A DNA stretch of 64,000 nt from Mucilaginibacter sp. SG564. GTDB lineage: Bacteria > Bacteroidota > Bacteroidia > Sphingobacteriales > Sphingobacteriaceae. The notes beneath the pieces were generated by a model, which was not told where the DNA came from, made no database searches, and saw nothing but the letters and a program-made list of their open reading frames with translations. The position numbers were made by a program, and so were the translations under genes. Shown piece by piece: positions 41,842 through 49,333 of the stretch (position 1 is the first letter of the stretch; every line of letters begins with the position of its first letter). The stretch spans positions 414,398-478,397 of the forward strand of contig NZ_JABGNA010000006.1 of assembly GCF_013149275.1 (NCBI RefSeq), written 5' to 3'.

Positions 41842-43173
41842 TTGATGTTTTTATATAACATTGGAATCAAATTATATTACTTCGCTGTATGGCTTGTTTC
41901 GTTTTTTAACACCAAGGCTGGTTTATGGATAAACGGGCGCCGGCAACAAAAAATAGCACCATTTAATAGTAGTATCTGGTTCCATTTTGCTTCACTTGGT
42001 GAATTTGAACAGGGCCGGCCAATTTTGGAAGCTGTGCGCCAGCAATATCCCGGCAAAAGCATTGTGGTTACTTTTTTTTCGCCCTCGGGCTACGAAATCA
42101 GGAAAAACACCCCCCTTGCCAATGCGGTTTATTACCTGCCTTTGGATACAAAAAACAACGCCCGTGATTTTATTGATACCATAAAGCCGGATATGGTTGT
42201 ATTTACTAAATATGAGTACTGGTATCATTATTTTAAAGAGCTTAACCGGCGCAGCATTCCATTATATATTGTCTCCGGGATATTCAGGCCGGGACAGGTG
42301 TTTTTTAGATGGTATGGCGGTTTGCACCGTAAAATGCTGAGTTTTGTAACACATTTTTTTTTGCAGGACGAAAGCTCCAAACAATTACTCAGCGAGGTTG
42401 GAATTAACAACGTAACCGTAAGCGGCGACACCCGTTTTGACCGGGTATGGGCCAACGCGCAAAATCCGAAGGAAATAGCAGGCGTAAGTGAATTTAAGAA
42501 CGGGAAAAAACTTTTTATAGCAGGCAGCACCTGGCCCGAAGATGAAAAATTGCTGGCCACCCTACCCGCTTTGTATCCCGACTGGAAGTTTATTTTTGCC
42601 CCGCATGAGATTGGTGAAGAAAAAGTAAACAACCTCATAGGTCTGTTGCCCCCAGGCTCAACCGTAAAATACTCACAACTGGGAGATAATTCAAAATTTA
42701 AAATTCAAAACCGCGCAGCGCTCTTGAACACCACAGAAGAAGAACAACTGGTGAAAAACTCAAAAGAGGTATCGGACCTACCTTTACCCCGCACCCCGCA
42801 CCCCGCTCCTGAATATCCCCCAGTCCTCATCATAGATAACATTGGTATGCTGTCGTCTTTATATGCCTATGGCGATATAGCTTATATTGGCGGTGGGTTT
42901 GGTGTGGGTATCCATAATACGCTCGAAGCCGCGGCCTTCGGTTTACCCGTGATATTTGGCCCGAATTATTTAAAGTTTAACGAAGCACGGGAACTGATAG
43001 CGCTGAAAGCAGGTTTTAGTATTAGCGATGAAGCACAAATAAAAGGAATTGTAGATACTTTGATCAGCGACGAGGCATTTTACAGCACAACCAGCAGAAA
43101 GATATACAATTACGTACAGGAACATACCGGTGCCACGGAAATGATCATGAGCCATATAGATGTGCAGATGTGA
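41842..43173 (+). CDS. waaA: 3-deoxy-D-manno-octulosonic acid (Kdo) transferase
   Basis: 443 residues. An N-terminal membrane helix (LYYFAVWLVSFF) leads to the GT-B fold with IWFHFASLGEFEQGRPI, VTFFSPSGYEIRK, KYEYWYHYF and VSGDTRFDRV, and in the C-terminal half FIAGSTWPEDE, FAPHEIG, DNIGMLSSLY and FGVGIHNTLEAAAFGLPVIFGP. It adds Kdo to lipid A. Residues about 283-327 are an insertion of low-complexity, repeat-like DNA not expected in the family (separate entry). The last codons and the stop (HIDVQM) come from a word-repeat element. Confidence 0.95.
   Translation: MMFLYNIGIKLYYFAVWLVSFFNTKAGLWINGRRQQKIAPFNSSIWFHFASLGEFEQGRPILEAVRQQYPGKSIVVTFFSPSGYEIRKNTPLANAVYYLPLDTKNNARDFIDTIKPDMVVFTKYEYWYHYFKELNRRSIPLYIVSGIFRPGQVFFRWYGGLHRKMLSFVTHFFLQDESSKQLLSEVGINNVTVSGDTRFDRVWANAQNPKEIAGVSEFKNGKKLFIAGSTWPEDEKLLATLPALYPDWKFIFAPHEIGEEKVNNLIGLLPPGSTVKYSQLGDNSKFKIQNRAALLNTTEEEQLVKNSKEVSDLPLPRTPHPAPEYPPVLIIDNIGMLSSLYAYGDIAYIGGGFGVGIHNTLEAAAFGLPVIFGPNYLKFNEARELIALKAGFSISDEAQIKGIVDTLISDEAFYSTTSRKIYNYVQEHTGATEMIMSHIDVQM
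42690..42825 (+). other. In-frame repeat-like insertion inside waaA
   Basis: The DNA begins with TTCAAAATTTAAAATTCAAA, the spacer word type, and ends with tandem CCCCGCA units (CCCCGCACCCCGCACCCCGC). It encodes a hydrophilic stretch (FKIQNRAALLN to LPRTPHPAPEYP) between two conserved waaA segments, HEIGEEKV and VLIIDNIGML. It would form a surface loop. Confidence 0.65.
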
Positions 43174-43288
43174 GGATTATAGATGTGCGGATGCTTTTTG
43201 TCTGAACCGGAATTAACAGAATTTACGAATTAACAAAATTTGCACATTTGAAATCTGCACATTTGCACATCCGCATATCTGCACATCA
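43155..43288. repeat. Quasi-palindrome, GATGTGCAGAT word family
   Basis: Left arm 43155-43193 (ATAGATGTGCAGATGTGAGG and similar) overlaps the waaA stop codon. Right arm 43239-43288 iterates TTTGCACATTTGAAATCTGC and CACATCCGCATATCTGCACA. The loop carries GAATTAACAGAATTTACGAA words. Same family as 26700-26916. Confidence 0.85.
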
Positions 43289-43295
43289 AAAAATT

Positions 43296-44105
43296 ATGGG
43301 TTTTTTACATCTGCCTGGTTTGGGTAAAGCGCATTTTCATGAATATGGTACCGGCCAGAAACCACTGCTGGCTTTTCATGGTTATGGCATGACGGGGAAA
43401 CAGTTTCAGGTGTTGGAGCGCTCTATCCTACCCAAATACCACATTTACGGCTTCGATCACTTTTTTCATGGCGGCAGCAAGCTCGAAGGCTGGACAGAAG
43501 AGCAGATCACCGCGGGCATGCCCAAAAACATGGTACATACTTACATGCATGAGTGGTTTAAAATGTATGGCGAGCAACGGTTCTCGGTGATGGGCTATTC
43601 CATTGGCGCCAACCTGGCTCTGATATTATTGGAAGAATATGCTCATTTAATTGACGATGTGATATTAATGGCGCCGGATGGCTTGTCGGTATATAAAGGG
43701 TTTCATTTTTTGTTGCACAACCCGCTGGGTAAATTCATGTTCCGGAGGGTAACCAAAAGTAAATGGCTGGCCCCTTTTGTATTGAAAATCGTGAAACGGA
43801 CGGGCCTGATAGACCAGAATCTGTACCAGATTGCTTATAATGAAATTGATACCGAACAAAAGCGGCTGGATACGTATTATACCTTAAATTTGATCCGTTT
43901 GCTGAAACCCGATGTGGAGAAAATAGCGGCCCGGATCAATCAGTATAAAATAAATTGCCAACTGATATTTGGTAAGGACGATAAGTTGTTCCCCAAATCG
44001 GCAGCGATGCCTTTTATTGAAAAACTGGATAATGCAGAGGTACACGAGCTGGCCTTGGGGCATTGGCTGGTTATTAAAGCATTGGATGAATATTTAGTAC
44101 GATAA
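43296..44105 (+). CDS. Alpha/beta hydrolase
   Basis: 269 residues from MGFLHLPGLGKAHFHEYG. A longer ATG at 43248 would translate the repeat arm (HLHIRISAH) and is rejected. The fold markers are LLAFHGYGMTG (oxyanion strand), GYSIGANLAL with the nucleophile Ser, GKDDKLFP (acid) and ALGHWLV (His). The stop lies 3 bases before the acyltransferase gene, so it heads a probable operon of lipid or carotenoid-modifying genes. Substrate unknown. Confidence 0.88.
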   Translation: MGFLHLPGLGKAHFHEYGTGQKPLLAFHGYGMTGKQFQVLERSILPKYHIYGFDHFFHGGSKLEGWTEEQITAGMPKNMVHTYMHEWFKMYGEQRFSVMGYSIGANLALILLEEYAHLIDDVILMAPDGLSVYKGFHFLLHNPLGKFMFRRVTKSKWLAPFVLKIVKRTGLIDQNLYQIAYNEIDTEQKRLDTYYTLNLIRLLKPDVEKIAARINQYKINCQLIFGKDDKLFPKSAAMPFIEKLDNAEVHELALGHWLVIKALDEYLVR

Positions 44106-44108
44106 ATT

Positions 44109-44732
44109 ATGTTGCCATCGCGCCAGAATGATACTTTAAGCCGAATGTTTTACCGCTTTATGCGCTGGTGGATGGGGCGTAATTTTAAGGAGATCAACAT
44201 ACAGCCATTTGAGCCGCGCGCCGGGCATTCCATCCTATTGCTTACCAACCACTTTAGCTGGTGGGATGGTTTTTTTGCAAACTATGCCGCGTTTAATAAC
44301 TTAAAGCGTCGCCTTTACATTATGATGCAGCATGATCATTTTTTAAAGCATTGGTATTTTAAATACCTGGGCGCTTTCTCTATGAAAAAAAGTTCGCGCG
44401 AAATGTTGGAGTCGCTCACCTATTCGGCCGGCTTGCTTAACAATCCGGAAAACCTGGTCACTATATTTCCGCAGGGAGCTTTATATTCTAATCATGAAAC
44501 TTATATTCATGTGGAGAACGGTATTGAACGATTGATCAAACAGATCAAAGGTCCATGCCAGATAATTTACCAATGTACGTTGATAGATTATTTTGAGAGC
44601 CTGAAACCGCGGGCCTACATCCATCATTTTGACTGTGGTGTTGCGGGAGAAGTGCGGTTCGAGGAACTGAAACAACGTATTAACAATTTTCATCAGCAGG
44701 CTTTACAAAAACAGGCTAATATGGAACATTGA
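44109..44732 (+). CDS. PlsC-like acyltransferase
   Basis: 207 residues. The acyltransferase motif I NHFSWWD (His48, Asp53, the H-x4-D catalytic pair) and motif III IFPQGALYSN are clear, with KKSSREMLESL between. It lacks the transmembrane anchor of typical PlsC. It is followed after a word-repeat by a second acyltransferase with the same motifs at the same residue numbers. It may acylate lysophospholipid, or a glycosylated carotenoid given the downstream genes; the latter is inference. Confidence 0.87.
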   Translation: MLPSRQNDTLSRMFYRFMRWWMGRNFKEINIQPFEPRAGHSILLLTNHFSWWDGFFANYAAFNNLKRRLYIMMQHDHFLKHWYFKYLGAFSMKKSSREMLESLTYSAGLLNNPENLVTIFPQGALYSNHETYIHVENGIERLIKQIKGPCQIIYQCTLIDYFESLKPRAYIHHFDCGVAGEVRFEELKQRINNFHQQALQKQANMEH

Positions 44733-44733
44733 T

Positions 44734-44860
44734 GGTATCAAGTAGTTAGTATCAAGTATCAAGATTTTTGATAAGATAATTTTGACACTTGTATATGAGT
44801 TATCTTTACATTTTAACTGTTGCTACAGTCTTGATACCTGATACTAACTACTTGATACTA
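44734..44860. repeat. Quasi-palindrome, AGTATCAAGTAG word family
   Basis: Left arm GGTATCAAGTAGTTAGTATC then AAGTATCAAGA; right arm 44829-44860 TCTTGATACCTGATACTAAC then TACTTGATACTA. It separates the paralogous acyltransferase genes. Confidence 0.87.
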
Positions 44861-44865
44861 TAACA

Positions 44866-45492
44866 ATGGTTTATCCGCAAAAAAACAAGTTGATACATTG
44901 GTTTTTTCATCATTATATCCTGCGGATAATCGGGCGTAATTTTCATGCGGTTCAGTTTGACCGGTTATCTGTACCTGGTGACAAAGCAGTTTTGCTGCTG
45001 GCCAATCATTTTAGCTGGTGGGATGGCTTTTTAATGTATTATTTAAACCATAAGCTGATAGGTAAAAAATTCCATATCATGATATTGGAAGATACCGTAC
45101 GCCGGGTATCTTTTTTTAAATATATGGGCGCTTTTTCGATCAATAAAAATTCCAGGGATATCATACAAACCATAAATTACGCTGCAGAGCTGCTTCATGA
45201 TCCGCAAAACCTGGTACTGATATTTCCGCAGGGGAAATTGTACTCCAATTTTGTTGACAAGGTGAATTTTGAAAAAGGAGTTTTGCGGATAATGGAGCAA
45301 GCGCAGGATAAGTTCAGGCTCGTATTTTCTGCAACATTTATTCAGTACTTAAAACACAAAAAGCCTACGGCTACCGTTTACTTAAAGGGGATAGACGAAA
45401 GTTTGGCTTGCAAAAATATAGATGAACTGGCACAGGCCTATCAGCAGCATTATGATTCAGCAAAACAACGTGAAACCGAAATAATATTATAA
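44866..45492 (+). CDS. PlsC-like acyltransferase (paralog)
   Basis: 208 residues, paralogous to the preceding gene: ANHFSWWDGF (His48, Asp53), FFKYMGAFSINKNSRD and LIFPQGKLYSN. It starts with MVYPQKNKLIHWFFHHY. The next gene starts two bases after its stop (GTG at 45494), so the two are translationally coupled. The tight link to a carotenoid-type glycosyltransferase resembles the CrtQ/CrtO glycosyl- and acyl-transfer pair of staphyloxanthin synthesis, although CrtO is a different protein family. Confidence 0.87.
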   Translation: MVYPQKNKLIHWFFHHYILRIIGRNFHAVQFDRLSVPGDKAVLLLANHFSWWDGFLMYYLNHKLIGKKFHIMILEDTVRRVSFFKYMGAFSINKNSRDIIQTINYAAELLHDPQNLVLIFPQGKLYSNFVDKVNFEKGVLRIMEQAQDKFRLVFSATFIQYLKHKKPTATVYLKGIDESLACKNIDELAQAYQQHYDSAKQRETEIIL

Positions 45493-45493
45493 A

Positions 45494-46582
45494 GTGATCA
45501 TTGCCATATCAATAACCCTCTTTTTTATTATTCTGCGTTTTACAGTAACCCTGTTTAATTTTATTTCCAACCCTAAATTGCACCGGGTGGGCAAGGCCTA
45601 TCAGGATAAGGTATCCATCCTCATCCCGGCCCGTAATGAGGCTGATAATATTCTTTTGCTGCTACAATCTATCCATCAGCAGGAGTATCAAAATTATGAG
45701 GTGATCATTCTGGATGATGAATCAACCGATGATACGTATGCGGTTTGTGAGGCTTTTGCCGAAAACCATCCCCGTTTCCGGGTGATCAAGGGCGACAAAT
45801 TGCCCGATGGCTGGATAGGCAAAAACTATGCCTGCCATCAACTGGCCCAGCAGGCTGCTGGTAAATACCTGCTCTTTTTGGATGCCGATGAAGAGGTAAA
45901 ACCGGGGTTGATCAATAGCGCTGTACACCGCATGCATCTGCATCAGTTGGGTTTATTGAGCCTGTTTACCAATCAGCAGATGAAAACTCCCGGCGAAAGA
46001 GCCGTAGTGCCGCTCATGCATTTTATATTGTTAAACCTGTTGCCTGTACGACTCATATACCTGGTGAAAAATGCTTCGGTAGCCGCAGCCAGCGGTCAGT
46101 TTATGCTGTTTGATGCCGCCACTTACCACCAGCACCAATGGCACCAGGCTGCAAAAAATAAGGTGGTAGAGGATGTAGAGATTATGCGGCTCATTAAAGC
46201 CAATGCTTATAATGGCGAAGCTCTGTTGGCCAACGGGATGATCAGCTGCCGTATGTACAAAAGCTATAATGAAGCCATCAACGGGTTTAGTAAAAACTTC
46301 CTGGCGGCGTTTAATTATAGTATCATCGGCTTTTTAATTTATATCGTACTCATCATCGGCGGACCGATGATCGTGGCCATGACCCTGAATTTGCCCCTGT
46401 TGTTGTTTATGCTGGGACTGATAGCCTTGAGCCGCATTATGATCTCGCTGCTGTCAGATCAGAACCCGGTAAGCAACATCATCATGCATCCGGTGCAAAT
46501 GTTCAATATGCTCGTCATCGCGGTTTTATCCATACAAAAATACCTCACCAAAACAACGGTATGGAAAGGGCGCAGGATTTGA
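45494..46582 (+). CDS. Family 2 glycosyltransferase, CruG/CrtQ-like
   Basis: 362 residues from a GTG start directly after the previous stop. An N-terminal helix is followed by the GT-A domain VSILIPARNEADNI, VIILDDESTDDT, GDKLPDGWIGKNYACHQL and FLDADEEV (metal-binding D-x-D), then two to three C-terminal helices. The GWIGKNYAC motif is typical of the GT2 group that includes CrtQ and CruG carotenoid glycosyltransferases. It overlaps the CruF-like gene by 22 bases, which supports a carotenoid glycosylation role. Confidence 0.87.
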   Translation: MIIAISITLFFIILRFTVTLFNFISNPKLHRVGKAYQDKVSILIPARNEADNILLLLQSIHQQEYQNYEVIILDDESTDDTYAVCEAFAENHPRFRVIKGDKLPDGWIGKNYACHQLAQQAAGKYLLFLDADEEVKPGLINSAVHRMHLHQLGLLSLFTNQQMKTPGERAVVPLMHFILLNLLPVRLIYLVKNASVAAASGQFMLFDAATYHQHQWHQAAKNKVVEDVEIMRLIKANAYNGEALLANGMISCRMYKSYNEAINGFSKNFLAAFNYSIIGFLIYIVLIIGGPMIVAMTLNLPLLLFMLGLIALSRIMISLLSDQNPVSNIIMHPVQMFNMLVIAVLSIQKYLTKTTVWKGRRI

Positions 46583-47235
46583 AAAATCCACTAAAGGCGG
46601 CCACTACACGGCCACAGCGCGTATCTATTATCATCATTATATTATTTCATGCAGTGGGTTTAATAGGCTGTTCATTGCCGGCAACCGATGTGTTGTTTTT
46701 AAAACTGGTGCCCTGGCATTTGTTGCTCATGACCATTGTAATCGTATACAATCACCATCAATTGGAAAGTCGGTTTTTCCTTTTTGTTCTGCTGGTTTTT
46801 GCTATTGGTTTTGCGGCCGAATGGATAGGTGTGCATACGGGCCGGTTGTTTGGTAATTATACTTATGGCGAAACCCTGGGCTTTAAGCTTTTTCAAATAC
46901 CCGTGATGATAGGCATAAACTGGTTTTTGCTCATCTACTCCACAGGAATATTGCTGCAACGAAGCCGCATCAAAAGCGGCATTGCTCGGATACTGGCCGG
47001 TGCTGTTATCCTGGTGTTATTGGATGTATTGATAGAGCCTATGGCCATCCATTTTGATTACTGGCATTGGACAAATAATCACATACCCCTTAAGAATTAT
47101 GTTTGCTGGTTTGGTTTGAGCGCACTATTGCTTTTCTTATTTGATCAGTTTAAATTTAAGCGGCAAAGTATGGTAGCTCCTATGCTACTCATTATGCAGT
47201 TTGTGTTTTTTATGGCACTGGAGTTGCTGAACTGA
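46561..47235 (+). CDS. Carotenoid hydratase, CruF family (DUF422)
   Basis: 224 residues with six to seven transmembrane helices. FAAEWIGVHTGRLFGNYTYGETLG, NWFLLIYSTGILL, LDVLIEPMAIHFDYWHW and IPLKNYVCWFGLSALL are the conserved CruF motifs. CruF adds water to the 1',2' double bond of gamma-carotene or bisanhydrobacterioruberin-type ends, giving a tertiary hydroxyl that can be glycosylated. The overlap with the glycosyltransferase gene mirrors cruF-cruG pairs of other bacteria. Confidence 0.9.
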   Translation: MERAQDLKNPLKAATTRPQRVSIIIIILFHAVGLIGCSLPATDVLFLKLVPWHLLLMTIVIVYNHHQLESRFFLFVLLVFAIGFAAEWIGVHTGRLFGNYTYGETLGFKLFQIPVMIGINWFLLIYSTGILLQRSRIKSGIARILAGAVILVLLDVLIEPMAIHFDYWHWTNNHIPLKNYVCWFGLSALLLFLFDQFKFKRQSMVAPMLLIMQFVFFMALELLN

Positions 47236-47290
47236 AGTCCCTCCAGCACCCTAATATCATAAGTTAAGGGAGGTAAACCCCATTGGGGTT

Positions 47291-47396
47291 AAGCTTTGTA
47301 GAAAGCATCCGGTTTCAAGACCAGTGCCGTAGGTACTGTACTCAGGTTGCATACCTACGGCATGCTTAATACCTTCTTTTGTTTTCTACAAAGCTT
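47291..47396. repeat. Palindromic element, TGCCGTAGGTA core
   Basis: Outer arms AAGCTTTGTAGAAA / TTTCTACAAAGCTT (perfect 14 bp). Inner arms TGCCGTAGGTA / TACCTACGGCA (perfect 11 bp). It is flanked at 47268-47288 by AGGGAGGTAAACCCCATTGG and at 47398 by TACTCCTCCGGAGTAA. It fills the spacer before ispH. Confidence 0.85.
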
Positions 47397-47554
47397 TTAC
47401 TCCTCCGGAGTAACTTTAAAGCAATAGCAATGCTACGCTTATCGCTGGATCAAGTTTTGTATAGGGGGATTTTAAGCAGATGATTTATGACGAAGCTTCG
47501 GTATATCGTTTTAACAAAAATCAACGAAATCACATAATCATTACCATCAACGGT

Positions 47555-47573
47555 TATTTTTGCTGTAAATTTG
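47555..47573 (+). promoter_or_regulatory. Two -7 boxes before ispH
   Basis: TATTTTTG at 47555-47562 and TAAATTTG at 47566-47573 both fit TAnnTTTG. The first, 18 bases before the ATG at 47581, has the more usual spacing. Confidence 0.5.
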
Positions 47574-47580
47574 CAACATC

Positions 47581-48432
47581 ATGGGAGAGTATCAGTTAAA
47601 GGTTACTATTGATCAGGATTCGGGCTTTTGTTTCGGGGTGGTGTATGCTATTGATATGGCCGAGGAAATACTGGCCGAGGATGGCTACCTGTATTGCCTG
47701 GGCGATATTGTGCATAACGATGAAGAAGTAGAACGCCTGAAAGCCTTAGGTTTACGTATCATTGAACACAGCGAGCTGGCCAATCTGCGAAACGAAAAAG
47801 TACTGATTCGTGCGCATGGCGAAGCTCCTGATACTTACCGCGTCGCCTTAGAGAACAATATTACCCTGATAGATGCCTCCTGCCCGGTGGTTTTAAAACT
47901 GCAAAATCGCATCAAAACATCTTACGATGCCAACGAAAAGATTCTGATATTTGGTAAGCACGGTCATGCCGAGGTTATTGGCCTGGAAGGACAAACCAAT
48001 AACGAGGCCATCGTTTTTCAGGATATTGCTGAACTTGATAATGTAGAACTTCCTGAAAATATTACGCTGTATACCCAAACTACCAAAAGCATGGAAAAGT
48101 TTTACGGTATCAAGGACGAGCTGATATCCCGCGGATACAACCTGAAAGCAAACGATACCATTTGCCGCCAGGTATCTAACCGGGATAAGGACCTGCCCAA
48201 ATTTGCAAGCAGGTTTGATAAGATCGTTTTTGTATCGGGGCGTAAATCATCAAACGGGAAAGTATTATTTGAGGTTTGCCGCAAGCATAATCCCAATACC
48301 TACTTTATCTCATCGGCAAGCGAATTGGATAAAAGCACGTTTTCGCCGAATGATACCATTGGCATAGCCGGGGCCACATCAACCCCCATGTGGCTGATGC
48401 AGGACGTAAAAGCCGCGCTCGAACAATTTTAA
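47581..48432 (+). CDS. ispH: 4-hydroxy-3-methylbut-2-enyl diphosphate reductase
   Basis: 283 residues. The three Fe-S cysteines are in DSGFCFGV (Cys17), DASCPVVLKLQ and DTICRQVSNRD; VHNDEEVERL, IRAHGEAP, FGKHGHAEVIG and IAGATSTPMWLM complete the family. It makes IPP and DMAPP, the isoprenoid precursors of the MEP pathway, so its place among carotenoid genes fits precursor supply. The ketolase-like gene starts 30 bases after its stop. Confidence 0.97.
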   Translation: MGEYQLKVTIDQDSGFCFGVVYAIDMAEEILAEDGYLYCLGDIVHNDEEVERLKALGLRIIEHSELANLRNEKVLIRAHGEAPDTYRVALENNITLIDASCPVVLKLQNRIKTSYDANEKILIFGKHGHAEVIGLEGQTNNEAIVFQDIAELDNVELPENITLYTQTTKSMEKFYGIKDELISRGYNLKANDTICRQVSNRDKDLPKFASRFDKIVFVSGRKSSNGKVLFEVCRKHNPNTYFISSASELDKSTFSPNDTIGIAGATSTPMWLMQDVKAALEQF

Positions 48433-48462
48433 CAGCACGCTTTTTGCTGTTGTATAATCATC

Positions 48463-49155
48463 ATGCCAAAAAGCCTATCAAATACAGGTTTATTTATTGC
48501 CCTGCTGGTCATTGGCTGTTGGGTCGCGAGCATTGTTTTATTGATGCGCTGGCATTTCAGCTTTGCCAATCCACTGGTTTATTTGTTGGTGCTGGTTCAA
48601 ATGCACCTGTACACGGGTTTATTTATCACCGCGCATGATGCCATGCACGGCACCGTTTCTCCCAATCGCACACTGAATAACCTTACCGGCTATATCTGTA
48701 CTTTTTTATACGCCTCGTTCTGGTATCCCAAACTATACACCAAGCATCACCAGCACCACAGCCATGTACATACTGCGGATGATCCGGACTATCACGAAGG
48801 TGGTTTCTGGAGCTGGTATGTGCGATTTATTCGCAATTATTTATCGGTATGGCAAATTGTGGCGATGGCTATTGTATTCAATATTTTAAAATTGTGGATA
48901 CCCCAGCCCAATCTGATCATGTTTTGGGTAGTGCCATCATTGTTAAGCACTTTGCAGCTGTTTTATTTTGGCACATATCAGCCCCACAAAGGCGAGCATG
49001 ATAACCTCTATTTTGCCCGGAGCCAGCGGCGCAATCATGTAGCGGCGTTTTTGAGTTGTTATTTTTTCGGTTATCATTATGAACACCATGATGCGCCCTG
49101 GGTGCCTTGGTGGAAACTATGGCGAGCCTTGCCCGGTGCTGAGTCTAAAAAATAG
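48463..49155 (+). CDS. crtW: Beta-carotene ketolase (CrtW-like fatty acid desaturase family)
   Basis: 230 residues, integral membrane di-iron protein. Histidine clusters HDAMHG (His58, His62), KHHQHHSH (His95-99) and HYEHHD near the C-terminus, plus PDYHEGGFWSWYVRF and PWVPWWKLW, match CrtW rather than CrtZ or general desaturases. It adds a 4-keto group to beta-ionone rings. It is probably co-transcribed with ispH. Ring-forming lycopene cyclase, crtE and crtB are not in the window. Confidence 0.88.
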   Translation: MPKSLSNTGLFIALLVIGCWVASIVLLMRWHFSFANPLVYLLVLVQMHLYTGLFITAHDAMHGTVSPNRTLNNLTGYICTFLYASFWYPKLYTKHHQHHSHVHTADDPDYHEGGFWSWYVRFIRNYLSVWQIVAMAIVFNILKLWIPQPNLIMFWVVPSLLSTLQLFYFGTYQPHKGEHDNLYFARSQRRNHVAAFLSCYFFGYHYEHHDAPWVPWWKLWRALPGAESKK

Positions 49156-49156
49156 T

Positions 49157-49236
49157 TTGTCATTCTGAACGGAGTGAAGAATCTATTAATCCACAAGCAT
49201 AATTAAACAATAGATACTTCGTTCGTCAGGATGACA
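49157..49236. repeat. REP-like palindrome, TGTCATTCTGAACG family
   Basis: Left TTTGTCATTCTGAACGGAGT and AATCTATT; right AATAGATACTTCGTTCGTCA and GGATGACA. Relatives are at 50420-50504 and 58751-58833. Confidence 0.88.
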
Positions 49237-49311
49237 GACCTGCGGAACACGTACCAATCATTTATTTGTAAATTGTTCCCCCTTTAGGGGGATAGGGGGG
49301 TAATATTTTTA

Positions 49312-49319
49312 TATTTTTG
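49312..49319 (+). promoter_or_regulatory. -7 box TATTTTTG for hemH
   Basis: A perfect TAnnTTTG match 14 bases before the ATG at 49334. No TTG at the expected distance. Confidence 0.5.
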
Positions 49320-49333
49320 CGGCTGAAATAGTT

